64,000 nt of DNA, from positions 558,001-622,000 of the forward strand of contig CAVTWL010000002.1 of NCBI GenBank assembly GCA_963738375.1. Reading direction: 5' to 3'. Positions 7,719 through 16,891 of the stretch are shown piece after piece. Numbering within the stretch: the stretch's first letter is position 1; the number at the start of each line of letters is the position of its first letter. The notes under the pieces are model-generated. The model was not told where the DNA came from and did not search any database. It saw only the letters and a list, made by a program, of their open reading frames with translations. The DNA is from Bog-159 sp963738375. Its GTDB lineage: Bacteria > Acidobacteriota > Terriglobia > Bryobacterales > Bryobacteraceae. Position numbers and translations under genes: made by a program.

Positions 7719-10514
7719 ATGCCCAACAAATCGCTCCGTTACACCTTCGTCTTTCTGCTGGCCTGCGCCTTGTGCGCGTACGGCCAAGCCATCGTCAGCA
7801 CGGTAGCCGGAGGCGGCTTCATCAGCAACGTGCCGGCCTTACAGGCGTATCTGAACGTTCCCCAAGGCGTTGCCGTCGACGCTTCAGGCAACGTCTACAT
7901 CACCGACTCGAGCCACATCCTGCTGGTCACTCGCACTAGCGGCGTGCTGACGTCGGTGGCCGGCGCGGGACCTTCGGTATACACCATGACGGACGGTCCG
8001 GCCCTCTCAGTGCGCATGGCGCCCACGTCGCCCGTGATTACTGCGAGCGGCAACGTGCTCTTTCTGGATAGCGGCACGCTGCGCCAATTGAACGTAGCGG
8101 CAGGCACCGTCACAACCATCGCCGGGCAGTATGGAAAGAACGGCTCTACGGGCGACGGCGGACCGGCGTCGGCTGCGTTATTGAACGAGCCGTCACAAAT
8201 CTGCATCGATTCCGTTGGCAACATCTATATCGTAGAGATGGCGGGTTATGTGCGGCGTATCGCGGCCAACTCCGGCATCATCGCAACCATTGCCGGCACC
8301 GGCAGTTCTGTTTTCAGCGGCGATGGCGGCCTGGCGGTGAATGCCAGCCTGGTGCGTCCCACAGGCATCGCGGCGGATGCGAGCGGCAACCTCTATATTG
8401 CCGATACCGGCGATGTGCGCATCCGCAAGATCGCTGCGTCCAGCGGCATCATCACCACCATCGCGGGAACCGGACACGTTGCCGAAGGAGGCGACGGCGG
8501 TAAGGCGCTCTCCGCGTCCTTCGTGCAGCTTGGCATGCTGGCAATCGACAGCGCGGGCAACCTTTCGTTGACCGACGGCGACCGCGTGCGGCGCATCACG
8601 GCGTCTACCGGCATGATCGCCACGGTCGCGGGCAATGGCTCAGCCGCCCTGTCCGGCGATGGCGGTCCGGCCACTCAGGCAACCCTCAACACGCCGTCGG
8701 GATTGGCGATGGACAGCGCCGGCGACCTCTATATCGCCGATACCGGCAACAGCCGCGTCCGGCTGGTCACGGCGGCCACGGGTATCATTTCAACCATCTC
8801 CGGCACATCGCAGAATGGCGATGGCGGCCTCGCGGCCGGCGCCGTCCTGAGTAACGCGCAAGGCGCCGTGGTAGACGCCTCCGGGAATCTGTTCATCGCG
8901 CAGGGAACTTCGATCCGCGAAGTAAACGCGGCGACCGGCGTGATCACCACCTACGCGGGCGGCGGAACCAGCTCACAGGATGGCGTCGAGGCGCTGCAGG
9001 CGAAGATCAGCCCGATCAGCCTGGCGTTCGACTCGTCCGGCAACTTGGTGGTGGGCGAGGCGGGAATCATCCGGCGCATCAATCCGAGCGGAATTATTTC
9101 AACCATCGCGGGCACAGGAACCATAGGTTTTTCAGGCGACGGCGGCGCGGCCACGGCAGCAAAGGTCGGCTACGTTTCCGCGCTGGCCTCTGATTCCCAA
9201 GGCGGAGTCTATTTCGTGGACTCCGGGAATAAGCGGATCCGATACATCACTGCGGGTGGAACGATCAGCACGGTGGCAGGGAACGGCCAGCCTTTTGCGG
9301 GTTTCGCTCCTGGCGCGACTGCGACCGGCGTTGGTCTGGGAAATGTAGCCGGCGTAGCGCTGGATTCAACCGGCGACCTTTATACCGGCGGCGTACAGAC
9401 CTACTATCTGCTGAAAATCGCGCAGACTGTTTCGAACGGCGCCAGTCCGGTGGCCGGCGCAGTCTCCGTGGCAGGGGGTATTGGCGGGTGTGGTTATATC
9501 GGCGATGGCGGACCGGCGACTCTGGCCGGCATCTGCCAGCCTTCGGCCATCGCGGTCGACGCGAGCGGCAACATTTTCGTTGGCGACACCACCTGTTACT
9601 GCGTGAGGCGCATTGCTGCCGGCACGGGCATCATCCAGACCGTCGTCGGCAATGGCACGTCCGGCTACAGCGGCGACGGCGCGTTGGCCACGGCGGCCCA
9701 ATTGAAATCCGTCTCCTCGATCGCGATCTTCGGAAACACTTTGTACGTGACTGACGGCGCGGCTGGCGTAGTGCGCGCCGTAACGCCCGATACGCCGCCC
9801 ACGCTGGGGCAACCGAGTTTTTCATCACTGGTGAACTCAGCCAGCTTCCAATCCGGGCCGGTAGCGCCGGGCGAGTTGATTTCATTCTACGGACACTACC
9901 TCGGACCAGCGTCTCCCAATACCTGGACTCTGGGTTCCAACGGCATCCTGACCATTCCCGGCGCCGACGTGCAGGTTTTCTTCGACGACGTCGCCGCGCC
10001 ATTGGTTTATATCTCGGCGGGACAGGTAAATGCGGTGGCGCCTTACTCGACGGCCAACGGCTTTTCGACAATCCGCGTGGTATCCGCCGGAGGATCGGTG
10101 TCGACAACGGCGATCGCCTCCACCGCGACCGCGCCGGGCATCTTCCCCGGAGCGATCGTGAACGAAGACGGCACAATCAATAGTTCCGCGAATCCCGCTC
10201 CGGTCGGTTCTTACGTGCAGATGTACGGCACGGGCTTAGGTCAGACCAATCCGGGCGGCAAGGATGGAACCATCACGCCGGTCACCAATTATCCTTCTCA
10301 AGCAACTCCGGTCGCGGCAACCATTAGCATGAATACACTGTTCGATACCCCGCTACAAATGAACGTATTTTACGCCGGGCCGGCGCCGGGCTTGGCGGCG
10401 GGTGTAGGTCAGATCAACGCGTTCGTGCCGGCGGGCGCCGGCTCGGGAGAAAACTTCCTGCAGCTTTCCGCGGGATCGGGCATCAGCCCGGCGATCGTGT
10501 TTTGGGTGCGGTGA
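7719..10514 (+). CDS. Large secreted NHL-repeat protein with Solibacter-type C-terminal domain
   Basis: The 931-residue protein begins with a signal peptide (LRYTFVFLLACALCAYGQA). About 650 residues of NHL beta-propeller repeats follow, in units such as NLYIADTGDVRIRKIAA followed by IAGTG and GDGG; I count ten or more, enough for about two propellers. The last 230 residues match the TIGR03437-type Solibacter C-terminal domain (PGELISFYGHYLGPASP, VYISAGQVNAVAPY, VQMYGTGLGQTNPGG). I chose the ATG at 7719 over a TTG at 7686 because it puts the signal peptide at the N-terminus. Such proteins are probably exported and bind ligands or partners through the propeller; the actual role is unknown. It overlaps the convergent permease gene by 32 bp. 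Confidence 0.9.
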   Translation: MPNKSLRYTFVFLLACALCAYGQAIVSTVAGGGFISNVPALQAYLNVPQGVAVDASGNVYITDSSHILLVTRTSGVLTSVAGAGPSVYTMTDGPALSVRMAPTSPVITASGNVLFLDSGTLRQLNVAAGTVTTIAGQYGKNGSTGDGGPASAALLNEPSQICIDSVGNIYIVEMAGYVRRIAANSGIIATIAGTGSSVFSGDGGLAVNASLVRPTGIAADASGNLYIADTGDVRIRKIAASSGIITTIAGTGHVAEGGDGGKALSASFVQLGMLAIDSAGNLSLTDGDRVRRITASTGMIATVAGNGSAALSGDGGPATQATLNTPSGLAMDSAGDLYIADTGNSRVRLVTAATGIISTISGTSQNGDGGLAAGAVLSNAQGAVVDASGNLFIAQGTSIREVNAATGVITTYAGGGTSSQDGVEALQAKISPISLAFDSSGNLVVGEAGIIRRINPSGIISTIAGTGTIGFSGDGGAATAAKVGYVSALASDSQGGVYFVDSGNKRIRYITAGGTISTVAGNGQPFAGFAPGATATGVGLGNVAGVALDSTGDLYTGGVQTYYLLKIAQTVSNGASPVAGAVSVAGGIGGCGYIGDGGPATLAGICQPSAIAVDASGNIFVGDTTCYCVRRIAAGTGIIQTVVGNGTSGYSGDGALATAAQLKSVSSIAIFGNTLYVTDGAAGVVRAVTPDTPPTLGQPSFSSLVNSASFQSGPVAPGELISFYGHYLGPASPNTWTLGSNGILTIPGADVQVFFDDVAAPLVYISAGQVNAVAPYSTANGFSTIRVVSAGGSVSTTAIASTATAPGIFPGAIVNEDGTINSSANPAPVGSYVQMYGTGLGQTNPGGKDGTITPVTNYPSQATPVAATISMNTLFDTPLQMNVFYAGPAPGLAAGVGQINAFVPAGAGSGENFLQLSAGSGISPAIVFWVR

Positions 10515-12390
10515 TCTGACCGGGACTTTCGATGTACCACGGCACGTTGACCACCAGAATGCGGCCATTGCCCTTAAAGTAAAGCATCGACTTCAGGGCA
10601 GTGCCGCGCTGGTTGTGCAGCAGGTGGTAATACCAGCGGCGCTCGACGATCTCTGGAATGATCACGGCGATCTGGCGCGTGGGATTCTTGGCCGCCAGTT
10701 CGAGGACATAATCGACGATCGGCGTAATCACGAAGCGGTAGGGTGACGGCAGAATCACCAGCTTCGGCACCGCCATGCCCATCTGATGCACCGGCTGCTC
10801 CACGAATACCGTCCACTCCTGTTGCAGATAGTTGGCATGATCGCCGGTGTCGACGTGCAGAGCGACAATATCCTGGGACACGGTCAGCGCAAATGTCAGG
10901 GCATGCTTGGTGATGTTACTCCAGTTGTCCAGCGGCATGACCACCATCGGCGCCTGGAAACTTCGCAAATCGAGCGGCGTTTCGCTGAGTACCGACATAT
11001 TCACCGTGTGATACTGGCGGCGCACGGCGACCATGGCTGCGAGCAGGCAGGGGATCAGCAGCAGGGTAATCCAGGCGCCTTCCGTAAACTTGGCTACCAG
11101 AACCACGACTACAGTGATCGCGGTGGCGACGCCGCCCAGCCCGTTGACGAACATGCTATGCCGCGCGCCCGGTCCGCCGGTGCGTTTCCAGTGAAACACC
11201 ATCCCCGCCTGAGAAAGAGTGAACGCGAGGAATGCGCCGACGGCGAACAGCGGAATCAAGCGGTCCGTAATGCCCTGGAACGCGATCAGCAGCACCGCCG
11301 CGAGCACGGCTAAAACATAGACGCCGTAAGAGTAGATGAGCCGGCGACCGCGGGCGGCAAAAGCGCGCGGCAGAAAGCCATCGTGCGCGATGATGCGGCA
11401 CAGGCGCGGAAAATCGGCGAAGGCAGTATTGGCGGAAAGAGCCAGAATCAGCAGGATGGAGCCGACCGTCAGATAGTAGAACCAGCCTTTGCCCATCACC
11501 GCGGCCACCAACATGGAAAGAACGCTTTGATATCCAGGCGCGCCGGGATCCGTTGCGGCGATGTCGTATACCCGCACCAGATAGGCGATGCCGCCCAACA
11601 TGACGATGAGCAGGCCAATGATGACGGTCAACGTGCGTCGCGCATTGGCGGCGGTCGGTTCGCGGAAGGCTTTGACGCCGTTGGAGACGGCCTCCACACC
11701 GGTCATGGCAGTGCAGCCGCTGGCGAAGGCTTTCAGTAGCAGCCACGCGCCAACTGCGGCGACCGCTTTGGGGGGTGCCGGCAGCGTTACCACCGGCATG
11801 GGATGCCCTCCGCTGGCAATCGTTTTCGCTACGCCGACGGCGATCGCGATCAGCAGCGTTCCCACGAACAAATAAGTAGGTAACAGGAAGATGACTCCGG
11901 TTTCGCGCACGCCGCGCAAATTGACCAGGGTCACCACGACCAGAATCCCGAGGCACATGGAAAGCGTATGCGATGCCAGCGAAGGCATGGCCGATATGAG
12001 TGCGCCGACGCCCGCCGAGATGCCCACAGCCACCACCAGGATGTAGTCGATCATCAACGCGGCGGCAGCCAGCAACCCAGGAAATACGCCAAGGTTGGCG
12101 CGCGCGACGGTGTAAGACCCGCCTCCGCCCGGATACGCCTCGATGGTCTGACGATAGGAAAAGTAAACGATGGTGAGAAGAACGATGATGCTGATGCTGA
12201 TGGGCAGAATGTAGGCAACGCCAGCCGCGCCGAGCGGGATCAGCAGAGTCAGCGCCGCTTCGGGACCGTAAGCCGCGGAACTGAGCGCATCCAAACCGAA
12301 AATCGGAATACCTGCGACGGGCCCGATCCGTTCGGCGCGCTCGTCGGAAGAAGGCAGCGGAGATCCGAATAGAAAGTCGAGAATCGCCAT
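10483..12390 (-). CDS. APC-superfamily amino acid permease
   Basis: The 635-residue protein has about 12 hydrophobic helices in its first 470 residues. Family features include GLDALSSAAYGPEAAL near the N-terminus, YPGGGGSYTVARANLGV, and FASGCTAMTGVEAVSNGVKAF in the middle. The last 170 residues are soluble (VVMPLDNWSNITKHAL, VAVIIPEIVERRWYYHLL) and resemble a universal-stress-like cytoplasmic tail found on one branch of these permeases. The substrate (amino acid or possibly K+) cannot be read from the sequence. The gene stands alone, divergent from the desaturase-like gene and convergent with the NHL gene. Confidence 0.88.
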   Translation of the reverse strand: MAILDFLFGSPLPSSDERAERIGPVAGIPIFGLDALSSAAYGPEAALTLLIPLGAAGVAYILPISISIIVLLTIVYFSYRQTIEAYPGGGGSYTVARANLGVFPGLLAAAALMIDYILVVAVGISAGVGALISAMPSLASHTLSMCLGILVVVTLVNLRGVRETGVIFLLPTYLFVGTLLIAIAVGVAKTIASGGHPMPVVTLPAPPKAVAAVGAWLLLKAFASGCTAMTGVEAVSNGVKAFREPTAANARRTLTVIIGLLIVMLGGIAYLVRVYDIAATDPGAPGYQSVLSMLVAAVMGKGWFYYLTVGSILLILALSANTAFADFPRLCRIIAHDGFLPRAFAARGRRLIYSYGVYVLAVLAAVLLIAFQGITDRLIPLFAVGAFLAFTLSQAGMVFHWKRTGGPGARHSMFVNGLGGVATAITVVVVLVAKFTEGAWITLLLIPCLLAAMVAVRRQYHTVNMSVLSETPLDLRSFQAPMVVMPLDNWSNITKHALTFALTVSQDIVALHVDTGDHANYLQQEWTVFVEQPVHQMGMAVPKLVILPSPYRFVITPIVDYVLELAAKNPTRQIAVIIPEIVERRWYYHLLHNQRGTALKSMLYFKGNGRILVVNVPWYIESPGQITAPKTRSPG

Positions 12391-12452
12391 GTCGTGGGAC
12401 TATCTTAGCTCACGCGATGCGGTAAGATTTCTTCAAGGCAGACCTGCAGGTT

Positions 12453-13736
12453 ATGGATACTACGTATTCGAAGGCCGTGGCCCTGGCGGTGCCTGTTTTT
12501 CTGGCGCTGATCGCGCTGGAGCTGATCATGGACCGGGTGAAGCGAACGCGCTTTTATCACCTGGCGGACGCCATCAACAGCCTGAGTTGTGGCGTTGTCA
12601 GCACCGGAGTGCGGGTTTTCTTCGGCTTCCTGGGTATCTTCTTCTATGAATGGGTGCTGCTGCACCTGGCGCCGTTCCAACTGCCGGGCAAGCACTGGGG
12701 CACCTGGGTTTTCGCCTTCGTGCTTTACGATTTGTGCTACTACTGGAGCCACCGCTGGGGCCACACGGTCGGGCTGTTTTGGGCCTCGCATGTGGTACAT
12801 CACCAGAGCGAAGAGTTCAACCTGACTACGGCGTTGCGCCAGCCCGGTACCGGCGCGTTTCTGGGCTGGATCTTCTATCTGCCCATGGCGCTCTGTGGCA
12901 TTCCCGTTACGGTCATGCTGCTGGTCGGCGTGGTGCAACTCTTTTATCAGTTCTGGCCGCACACGCAACTGATCGGACGGTTGGGTTTGCTCGACCGCTG
13001 GATCCAGACTCCTTCCAACCATCGCGTCCATCACGCGCAGAACGACATTTACCTGGACAAGAACTATGTCGGCGTTTTCTTGATCTGGGACCGAATTTTC
13101 GGCAGTTTCCAGGAAGAGCTCGATGAGGAGCCGTGCATCTTCGGCATCCGCGGGCAGTTGAATAGCTGGAATCCGGTGTGGGCCAACCTGCAGTATTATG
13201 TCGCGATGGCCAAAGACGCCTGGCATGCCGAATCTTGGGTTGACAAAGTGCGGGTGTGGTTCGCGCCTCCCGGCTGGCGTCCGGCCGATGTCGCGGCACG
13301 TTATCCCAAGAGGCCGTACGATCCGCGCGTGGATTTCGTGAAGTTCGATCCGCCGCGCAATGTGGCGCTCAGCTTATACGGACTGATTCAGTTTGTGGCG
13401 TTGATCGCGGCCAACAGCCAGTTTCTGGCGCTTCTACCGAAGCAATCCACCGCGCTGAACGTGGCTTACTTCCTTTATATTCTTGGATCCCTCGTTTGTC
13501 TTGGCGGCGTTCTGGAGAACCGGCGCGAGTTCCTGATCGCGGAAGGCGCACGCCTGACAGTGACGGCCTTGGCGGTGCTTTCGACCGGAACCTGGTTCGG
13601 CGGCGTGCGCGGCGTCCGGGTGGTGATCGGAGTCATCGCGTTCCAAGCCCTATCTCTCGCGTGGCTATTCCTGGCGGGGGCCGGAGCGGGCAGGCAGGCG
13701 AATACCAGCCAGCCGAAAACCGCCTCCGCTTCGTGA
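12453..13736 (+). CDS. Sterol desaturase / fatty acid hydroxylase family membrane oxygenase
   Basis: The 427-residue integral membrane protein carries the di-iron histidine clusters of the family: HRWGH at residues 100-104, HVVHH at 113-117 and NHRVHHA near 190. These ligate two irons that activate O2 for hydroxylation or desaturation of a lipid. Four to five helices surround them, and a further hydrophobic region of about 110 residues at the C-terminus (from SLYGLIQFVALIAANSQFLA) adds three or four more. The substrate is unknown; bacterial members act on hopanoids, carotenoids, alkylglycerols or fatty acids. It is a single gene, divergent from the permease. Confidence 0.88.
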   Translation: MDTTYSKAVALAVPVFLALIALELIMDRVKRTRFYHLADAINSLSCGVVSTGVRVFFGFLGIFFYEWVLLHLAPFQLPGKHWGTWVFAFVLYDLCYYWSHRWGHTVGLFWASHVVHHQSEEFNLTTALRQPGTGAFLGWIFYLPMALCGIPVTVMLLVGVVQLFYQFWPHTQLIGRLGLLDRWIQTPSNHRVHHAQNDIYLDKNYVGVFLIWDRIFGSFQEELDEEPCIFGIRGQLNSWNPVWANLQYYVAMAKDAWHAESWVDKVRVWFAPPGWRPADVAARYPKRPYDPRVDFVKFDPPRNVALSLYGLIQFVALIAANSQFLALLPKQSTALNVAYFLYILGSLVCLGGVLENRREFLIAEGARLTVTALAVLSTGTWFGGVRGVRVVIGVIAFQALSLAWLFLAGAGAGRQANTSQPKTASAS

Positions 13737-13754
13737 CCTTTGTTCGACGGCTGG

Positions 13755-14195
13755 CTATGCCTGTTTGGCGGCCAGATCGCCGATCACCGGCAGGACCACC
13801 TTCTTACCTTGGTAGGTTTGGATCAACATGTAGATCCACACCACAAAGAAAGCCAAGTCAATGAGGCTGACCAGATACCACATGCTCCACGGCAGGATCG
13901 CTCGAAATACGATCCAGACGGCAATCACCGCCACGTGCAGGAAAATCGACTGGAAAGCGTGAAAACGGATCAGCTTGTTCTTGTTGTAAGGTTCCAGAAC
14001 CAGGAAAATGATCCCGGTCACCAGGCCGAACAGGTAGCACAGGGCAGCCGCCGTATTTTCCGGCAGCCCGGGGGCGGAAATCGGCGGCAAGTTGACTGCG
14101 GGAGCGGCGCCCGGCGCCTCGGGATCCACCGCTGTACCGCACTTCGCGCAATAGCGGCCTTCGACTGAGGCGCCGCAGTTTGGACAAAAAGCCAT
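13755..14195 (-). CDS. Zinc-ribbon membrane protein with DUF4870-like domain
   Basis: The 146-residue protein starts with a double-CxxC zinc ribbon (FCPNCGASVEGRYCAKCG), then a Pro/Ala-rich linker. A three-helix hydrophobic domain follows, with the DUF4870 pattern AALCYLFGLVTGIIFLVLE, RFHAFQSIFLHVAV and VWIYMLIQTYQGKKVVLP. The function of the family is not known. It ends 18 bp from the convergent desaturase-like gene and lies upstream of the 54-residue membrane protein in the same direction. Confidence 0.85.
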   Translation of the reverse strand: MAFCPNCGASVEGRYCAKCGTAVDPEAPGAAPAVNLPPISAPGLPENTAAALCYLFGLVTGIIFLVLEPYNKNKLIRFHAFQSIFLHVAVIAVWIVFRAILPWSMWYLVSLIDLAFFVVWIYMLIQTYQGKKVVLPVIGDLAAKQA

Positions 14196-14220
14196 TTATT
14201 CCTCCGTTTTATCTATCCGC

Positions 14221-14385
14221 TCAGGCAGCGGGACCGACACGCGGAGCGGCCACGGAGAATACCAACCCTCCGATAACCGCACCCAAGATGATGGCAAGAT
14301 TGCCTACACCCATTAGGTCGACTCCCAAGCCGACCAGGCCGCCCATCGCCATGCCGACGATTGCCACCACGAGTCTTTTTAACAT
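14221..14385 (-). CDS. 54-residue two-helix membrane protein
   Basis: A short frame that standard length cutoffs miss. It reads from the ATG at 14385 (MLKRLVVAIVGMAMGGLVGL) through GVDLMGVGNLAIILGAVIGG to PRVGPAA at 14223. Two glycine-rich hydrophobic segments are joined by a short loop, a composition typical of small bacterial membrane proteins. It lies 25 bp upstream of the zinc-ribbon membrane-protein gene on the same strand, so the two are probably cotranscribed. No ribosome-binding site is obvious. Its start is only 8 bp from the start of the divergent CbiX-like gene. Confidence 0.6.
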   Translation of the reverse strand: MLKRLVVAIVGMAMGGLVGLGVDLMGVGNLAIILGAVIGGLVFSVAAPRVGPAA

Positions 14386-14393
14386 ATATTGCT

Positions 14394-14783
14394 ATGCTCA
14401 TAGTAGCTGTGACTTACGGAATTGTCATCTTTGCGCATGGTTCCAGCGTCGAATCGGCTAACGACGCAGTGAGAATCGTGGCGGCATCTGCCGCGGCGGG
14501 AGGCGGATTTAGCCTGGTTGAAACCGCTTTTCTGGAAGCGCAGCCCAATTTGGACGCCGCCGTCAGCAGCCTGGTCGGCGCGGGGGCCAACCGAATTCTG
14601 GTAGTGCCCTATTTTCTTACCCTTGGCATCCATCTGCAGCGCGATTTGCCCGCTTTGGTTGGCCGGCTTGCCGCCCAATACCAAGGTGTCGAGATTCGCA
14701 TAACGCCGCCGTTGGATGGTCATCCCGCCTTGTCGGCAGTGCTCGTAGAGCGCGCCAGTGCCGCGCTAACTGACTGGAAATAA
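14394..14783 (+). CDS. CbiX/SirB-like chelatase-fold protein
   Basis: A 130-residue single-domain protein with the CbiX signature VIFAHGSSVESAN at the N-terminus and FLEAQPNLDAAVSSL, ILVVPYFLTLGIHLQRDLP further on. Family members insert Co or Fe into tetrapyrroles (cobalamin or siroheme synthesis), and the His in AHGSS is the metal ligand. No other cobalamin or siroheme gene is nearby, so the pathway cannot be assigned. The ATG at 14394 gives a few residues more than the family core; a GTG at 14409 is possible. A second metal-binding His is plausible in LGIHLQRD. Confidence 0.85.
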   Translation: MLIVAVTYGIVIFAHGSSVESANDAVRIVAASAAAGGGFSLVETAFLEAQPNLDAAVSSLVGAGANRILVVPYFLTLGIHLQRDLPALVGRLAAQYQGVEIRITPPLDGHPALSAVLVERASAALTDWK

Positions 14784-14843
14784 GATACGTTGCCGATATT
14801 GTGCGGCATTACTCCGAGGCATTCCAAATCTGTCTCAATCGGA

Positions 14844-14864
14844 CTTGACAACAATACACTAAAG
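14844..14864 (+). promoter_or_regulatory. HAIR-like operator for HspR overlapping the dnaK -35 box
   Basis: The stretch CTTGACA-N7-ACTAAAG matches the known HspR inverted repeat (CTTGAGT-N7-ACTCAAG) at 11 of 14 positions with the exact 7-base spacer. It covers the -35 box of the dnaK promoter, an ideal place for repression. The third gene of the operon encodes an HspR-like MerR protein, so negative autoregulation is the natural reading. Binding itself is inferred, not seen. Confidence 0.65.
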
Positions 14865-14873
14865 TTTGATAAT
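14845..14873 (+). promoter_or_regulatory. Strong sigma-70-type promoter of dnaK-dnaJ-hspR
   Basis: A perfect -35 box TTGACA (14845-14850) is separated by exactly 17 bp from GATAAT (14868-14873), a 5/6 match to the -10 consensus. The dnaK ATG is 38 bp downstream, preceded by AGGAGG (14895-14900) at an 11-base spacing. This is the housekeeping type of promoter expected when a heat-shock operon is controlled by a repressor rather than by an alternative sigma factor. Confidence 0.8.
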
Positions 14874-14911
14874 GGGACTGTACTAATGAGCGTTAGGAGG
14901 ATTACAGAGAC

Positions 14912-16825
14912 ATGGGCAAGATCATAGGCATCGACCTGGGAACCACGAACTCCGTGGTGGCGGTGATGGAAGCCGGTCAGCCGACGGTAATCGCGAATCA
15001 GGAAGGCAATCGCACGACGCCATCCGTTGTGGCTTTTACCAAGGGCGGCGAAAGGCTGGTTGGACAGGTGGCCAAGCGCCAGTCCATCACCAATCCCGAA
15101 AATACGATTTTTTCGATCAAGCGCTTTATGGGACGGCGCTATGACGAAGTAACAGAAGAAATGAAAATGGTTCCCTACAAGGTTGTCCGCGGCGACACGA
15201 ACGATGCCCGCGTGGATATCAACGGGAAGAAATATTCACCGCCGGAGATTTCGGCGATGATCCTTGGCAAGCTGAAAGAAGCGGCCGAAGCCTATTTGGG
15301 CGGCAAGGTGACGCAAGCCGTGATCACGGTGCCTGCGTACTTTAACGACGCGCAGCGGCAAGCCACCAAGGACGCGGGCAAGATCGCGGGCCTGGAAGTG
15401 ATGCGCATCATCAACGAGCCGACCGCAGCCGCGCTGGCGTACGGCTTGGACAAAAAGAAGAACGAAACCATCGCGGTTTACGATTTTGGCGGCGGCACAT
15501 TCGATATCTCCATCCTGGAAGTGGGTGAAGGCGTGGTGGAAGTGAAGTCCACCAATGGCGACACGCACTTGGGCGGCGACAACATCGACCAGTGCGTGAT
15601 GGATTGGATCATCAGCGAATTCAAGCGCGAGTCCGGCATCGAATTGTCGAAGGACCAGATGGCTCTGCAGCGGCTGAAGGAAGCGGCCGAGAAGGCCAAG
15701 ATGGAGCTTTCGACACTGCTCGAAACCGAGATTAACCTGCCGTTCATTACGGCGGATGCGTCGGGTCCGAAGCATTTGACCATGAAGCTGACGCGGGCGC
15801 GGTTCGAGCAGATGGTCGAAGACATTGTGCAGCGTTCGGTAGGCCCCTGCAAACAGGCTCTCGCGGATGCCAACGTCACTCCGAGCCAAATCGACGAAGT
15901 CGTACTGGTGGGCGGACAGACGCGTATGCCGCGCATCCAGCAGATCGTCCGCGACCTGTTTGGCAAAGAGCCTCATAAAGGCGTGAATCCGGACGAAGTG
16001 GTGGCGGTAGGCGCGGCGGTACAGGGCGGCGTTCTGGGCGGCGAAGTGAAAGATGTTTTGCTGCTGGACGTGACGCCTTTGTCGCTGGGCATCGAGACGC
16101 TGGGCGGAGTGTTCACCAAGCTGATCGAGCGCAACACGACGATTCCAACCCGCAAGGGCGAGACCTTCTCGACGGCGGCGGACAATCAGCCGTCGGTGGA
16201 GATCAAGGTATTCCAGGGCGAGCGCGCCATGGCGCAGCATAACCGGCTGCTGGGCGTGTTCCAATTGGGCAACATACCGCCGGCGCCGCGCGGCATCCCG
16301 CAGATCGAGGTCACCTTCGATATCGACGCCAACGGGATTTTGAACGTCGCCGCCAAGGATAAAGCGACCAGCAACGAGCAGAAGATCACCATCACCTCCT
16401 CTTCGGGTCTTTCCAAGGACGAAGTGGACAAGATGGCGAAAGACGCCGAATCGCATGCGGCGGAAGATCGCACGCAGCGCGACACCATCGAGACGCGCAA
16501 CCGCGGCGACGCCATGATCTACAACGTAGAAAAAACGTTGAAGGAACATCGTTCCAAGATCAGCGACGAGGAAGCGCGCAACATCGAAGCGGCCATTGAG
16601 GAAACGCGCAAGGCCATGACCGATAGCGACCTGGCCGGCCTCAATGCAGCGATTGATAAGCTTACAGCGTCGAGCCATAAACTCGCCGAAGCCATGTACA
16701 AATCGGCTTCCGGTCCGGGCGGAGCCTCGGGTCAGGGGCCGGAGGGCGGCCCGCCCCCTGAAGGCGAGAAAAAGAAAGACGATGTTGTGGACGCCGAGTT
16801 CGTCGACGTCGACGACAAAAAGTAA
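14912..16825 (+). CDS. dnaK: Chaperone DnaK (Hsp70)
   Basis: DnaK is the ATP-dependent Hsp70 chaperone. The 637-residue protein has the ATPase start IIGIDLGTTNSVVAVME, phosphate loop YDFGGGTFDISILEVG, adenosine motif VVLVGGQTRMPRIQ, the interdomain linker region KDVLLLDVTPLSLGIETLGG, a substrate-binding domain and an acidic C-terminus ending EFVDVDDKK. It is the first gene of dnaK-dnaJ-hspR, behind the promoter and HAIR-like site above. No grpE gene lies in this operon. Confidence 0.99.
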   Translation: MGKIIGIDLGTTNSVVAVMEAGQPTVIANQEGNRTTPSVVAFTKGGERLVGQVAKRQSITNPENTIFSIKRFMGRRYDEVTEEMKMVPYKVVRGDTNDARVDINGKKYSPPEISAMILGKLKEAAEAYLGGKVTQAVITVPAYFNDAQRQATKDAGKIAGLEVMRIINEPTAAALAYGLDKKKNETIAVYDFGGGTFDISILEVGEGVVEVKSTNGDTHLGGDNIDQCVMDWIISEFKRESGIELSKDQMALQRLKEAAEKAKMELSTLLETEINLPFITADASGPKHLTMKLTRARFEQMVEDIVQRSVGPCKQALADANVTPSQIDEVVLVGGQTRMPRIQQIVRDLFGKEPHKGVNPDEVVAVGAAVQGGVLGGEVKDVLLLDVTPLSLGIETLGGVFTKLIERNTTIPTRKGETFSTAADNQPSVEIKVFQGERAMAQHNRLLGVFQLGNIPPAPRGIPQIEVTFDIDANGILNVAAKDKATSNEQKITITSSSGLSKDEVDKMAKDAESHAAEDRTQRDTIETRNRGDAMIYNVEKTLKEHRSKISDEEARNIEAAIEETRKAMTDSDLAGLNAAIDKLTASSHKLAEAMYKSASGPGGASGQGPEGGPPPEGEKKKDDVVDAEFVDVDDKK

Positions 16826-16891
16826 GGGAACGGCCGGTGGGTGATGGGCGCGCAAACCGCCCATCGCCCCGCCTCACCCTCCAGACTTCTT

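Noticed and set aside
15236..16864. 542-residue open frame on the minus strand opposite dnaK
   Set aside because: It is the reverse reading of a highly conserved gene with GC-rich codons; no start signal or family motif.
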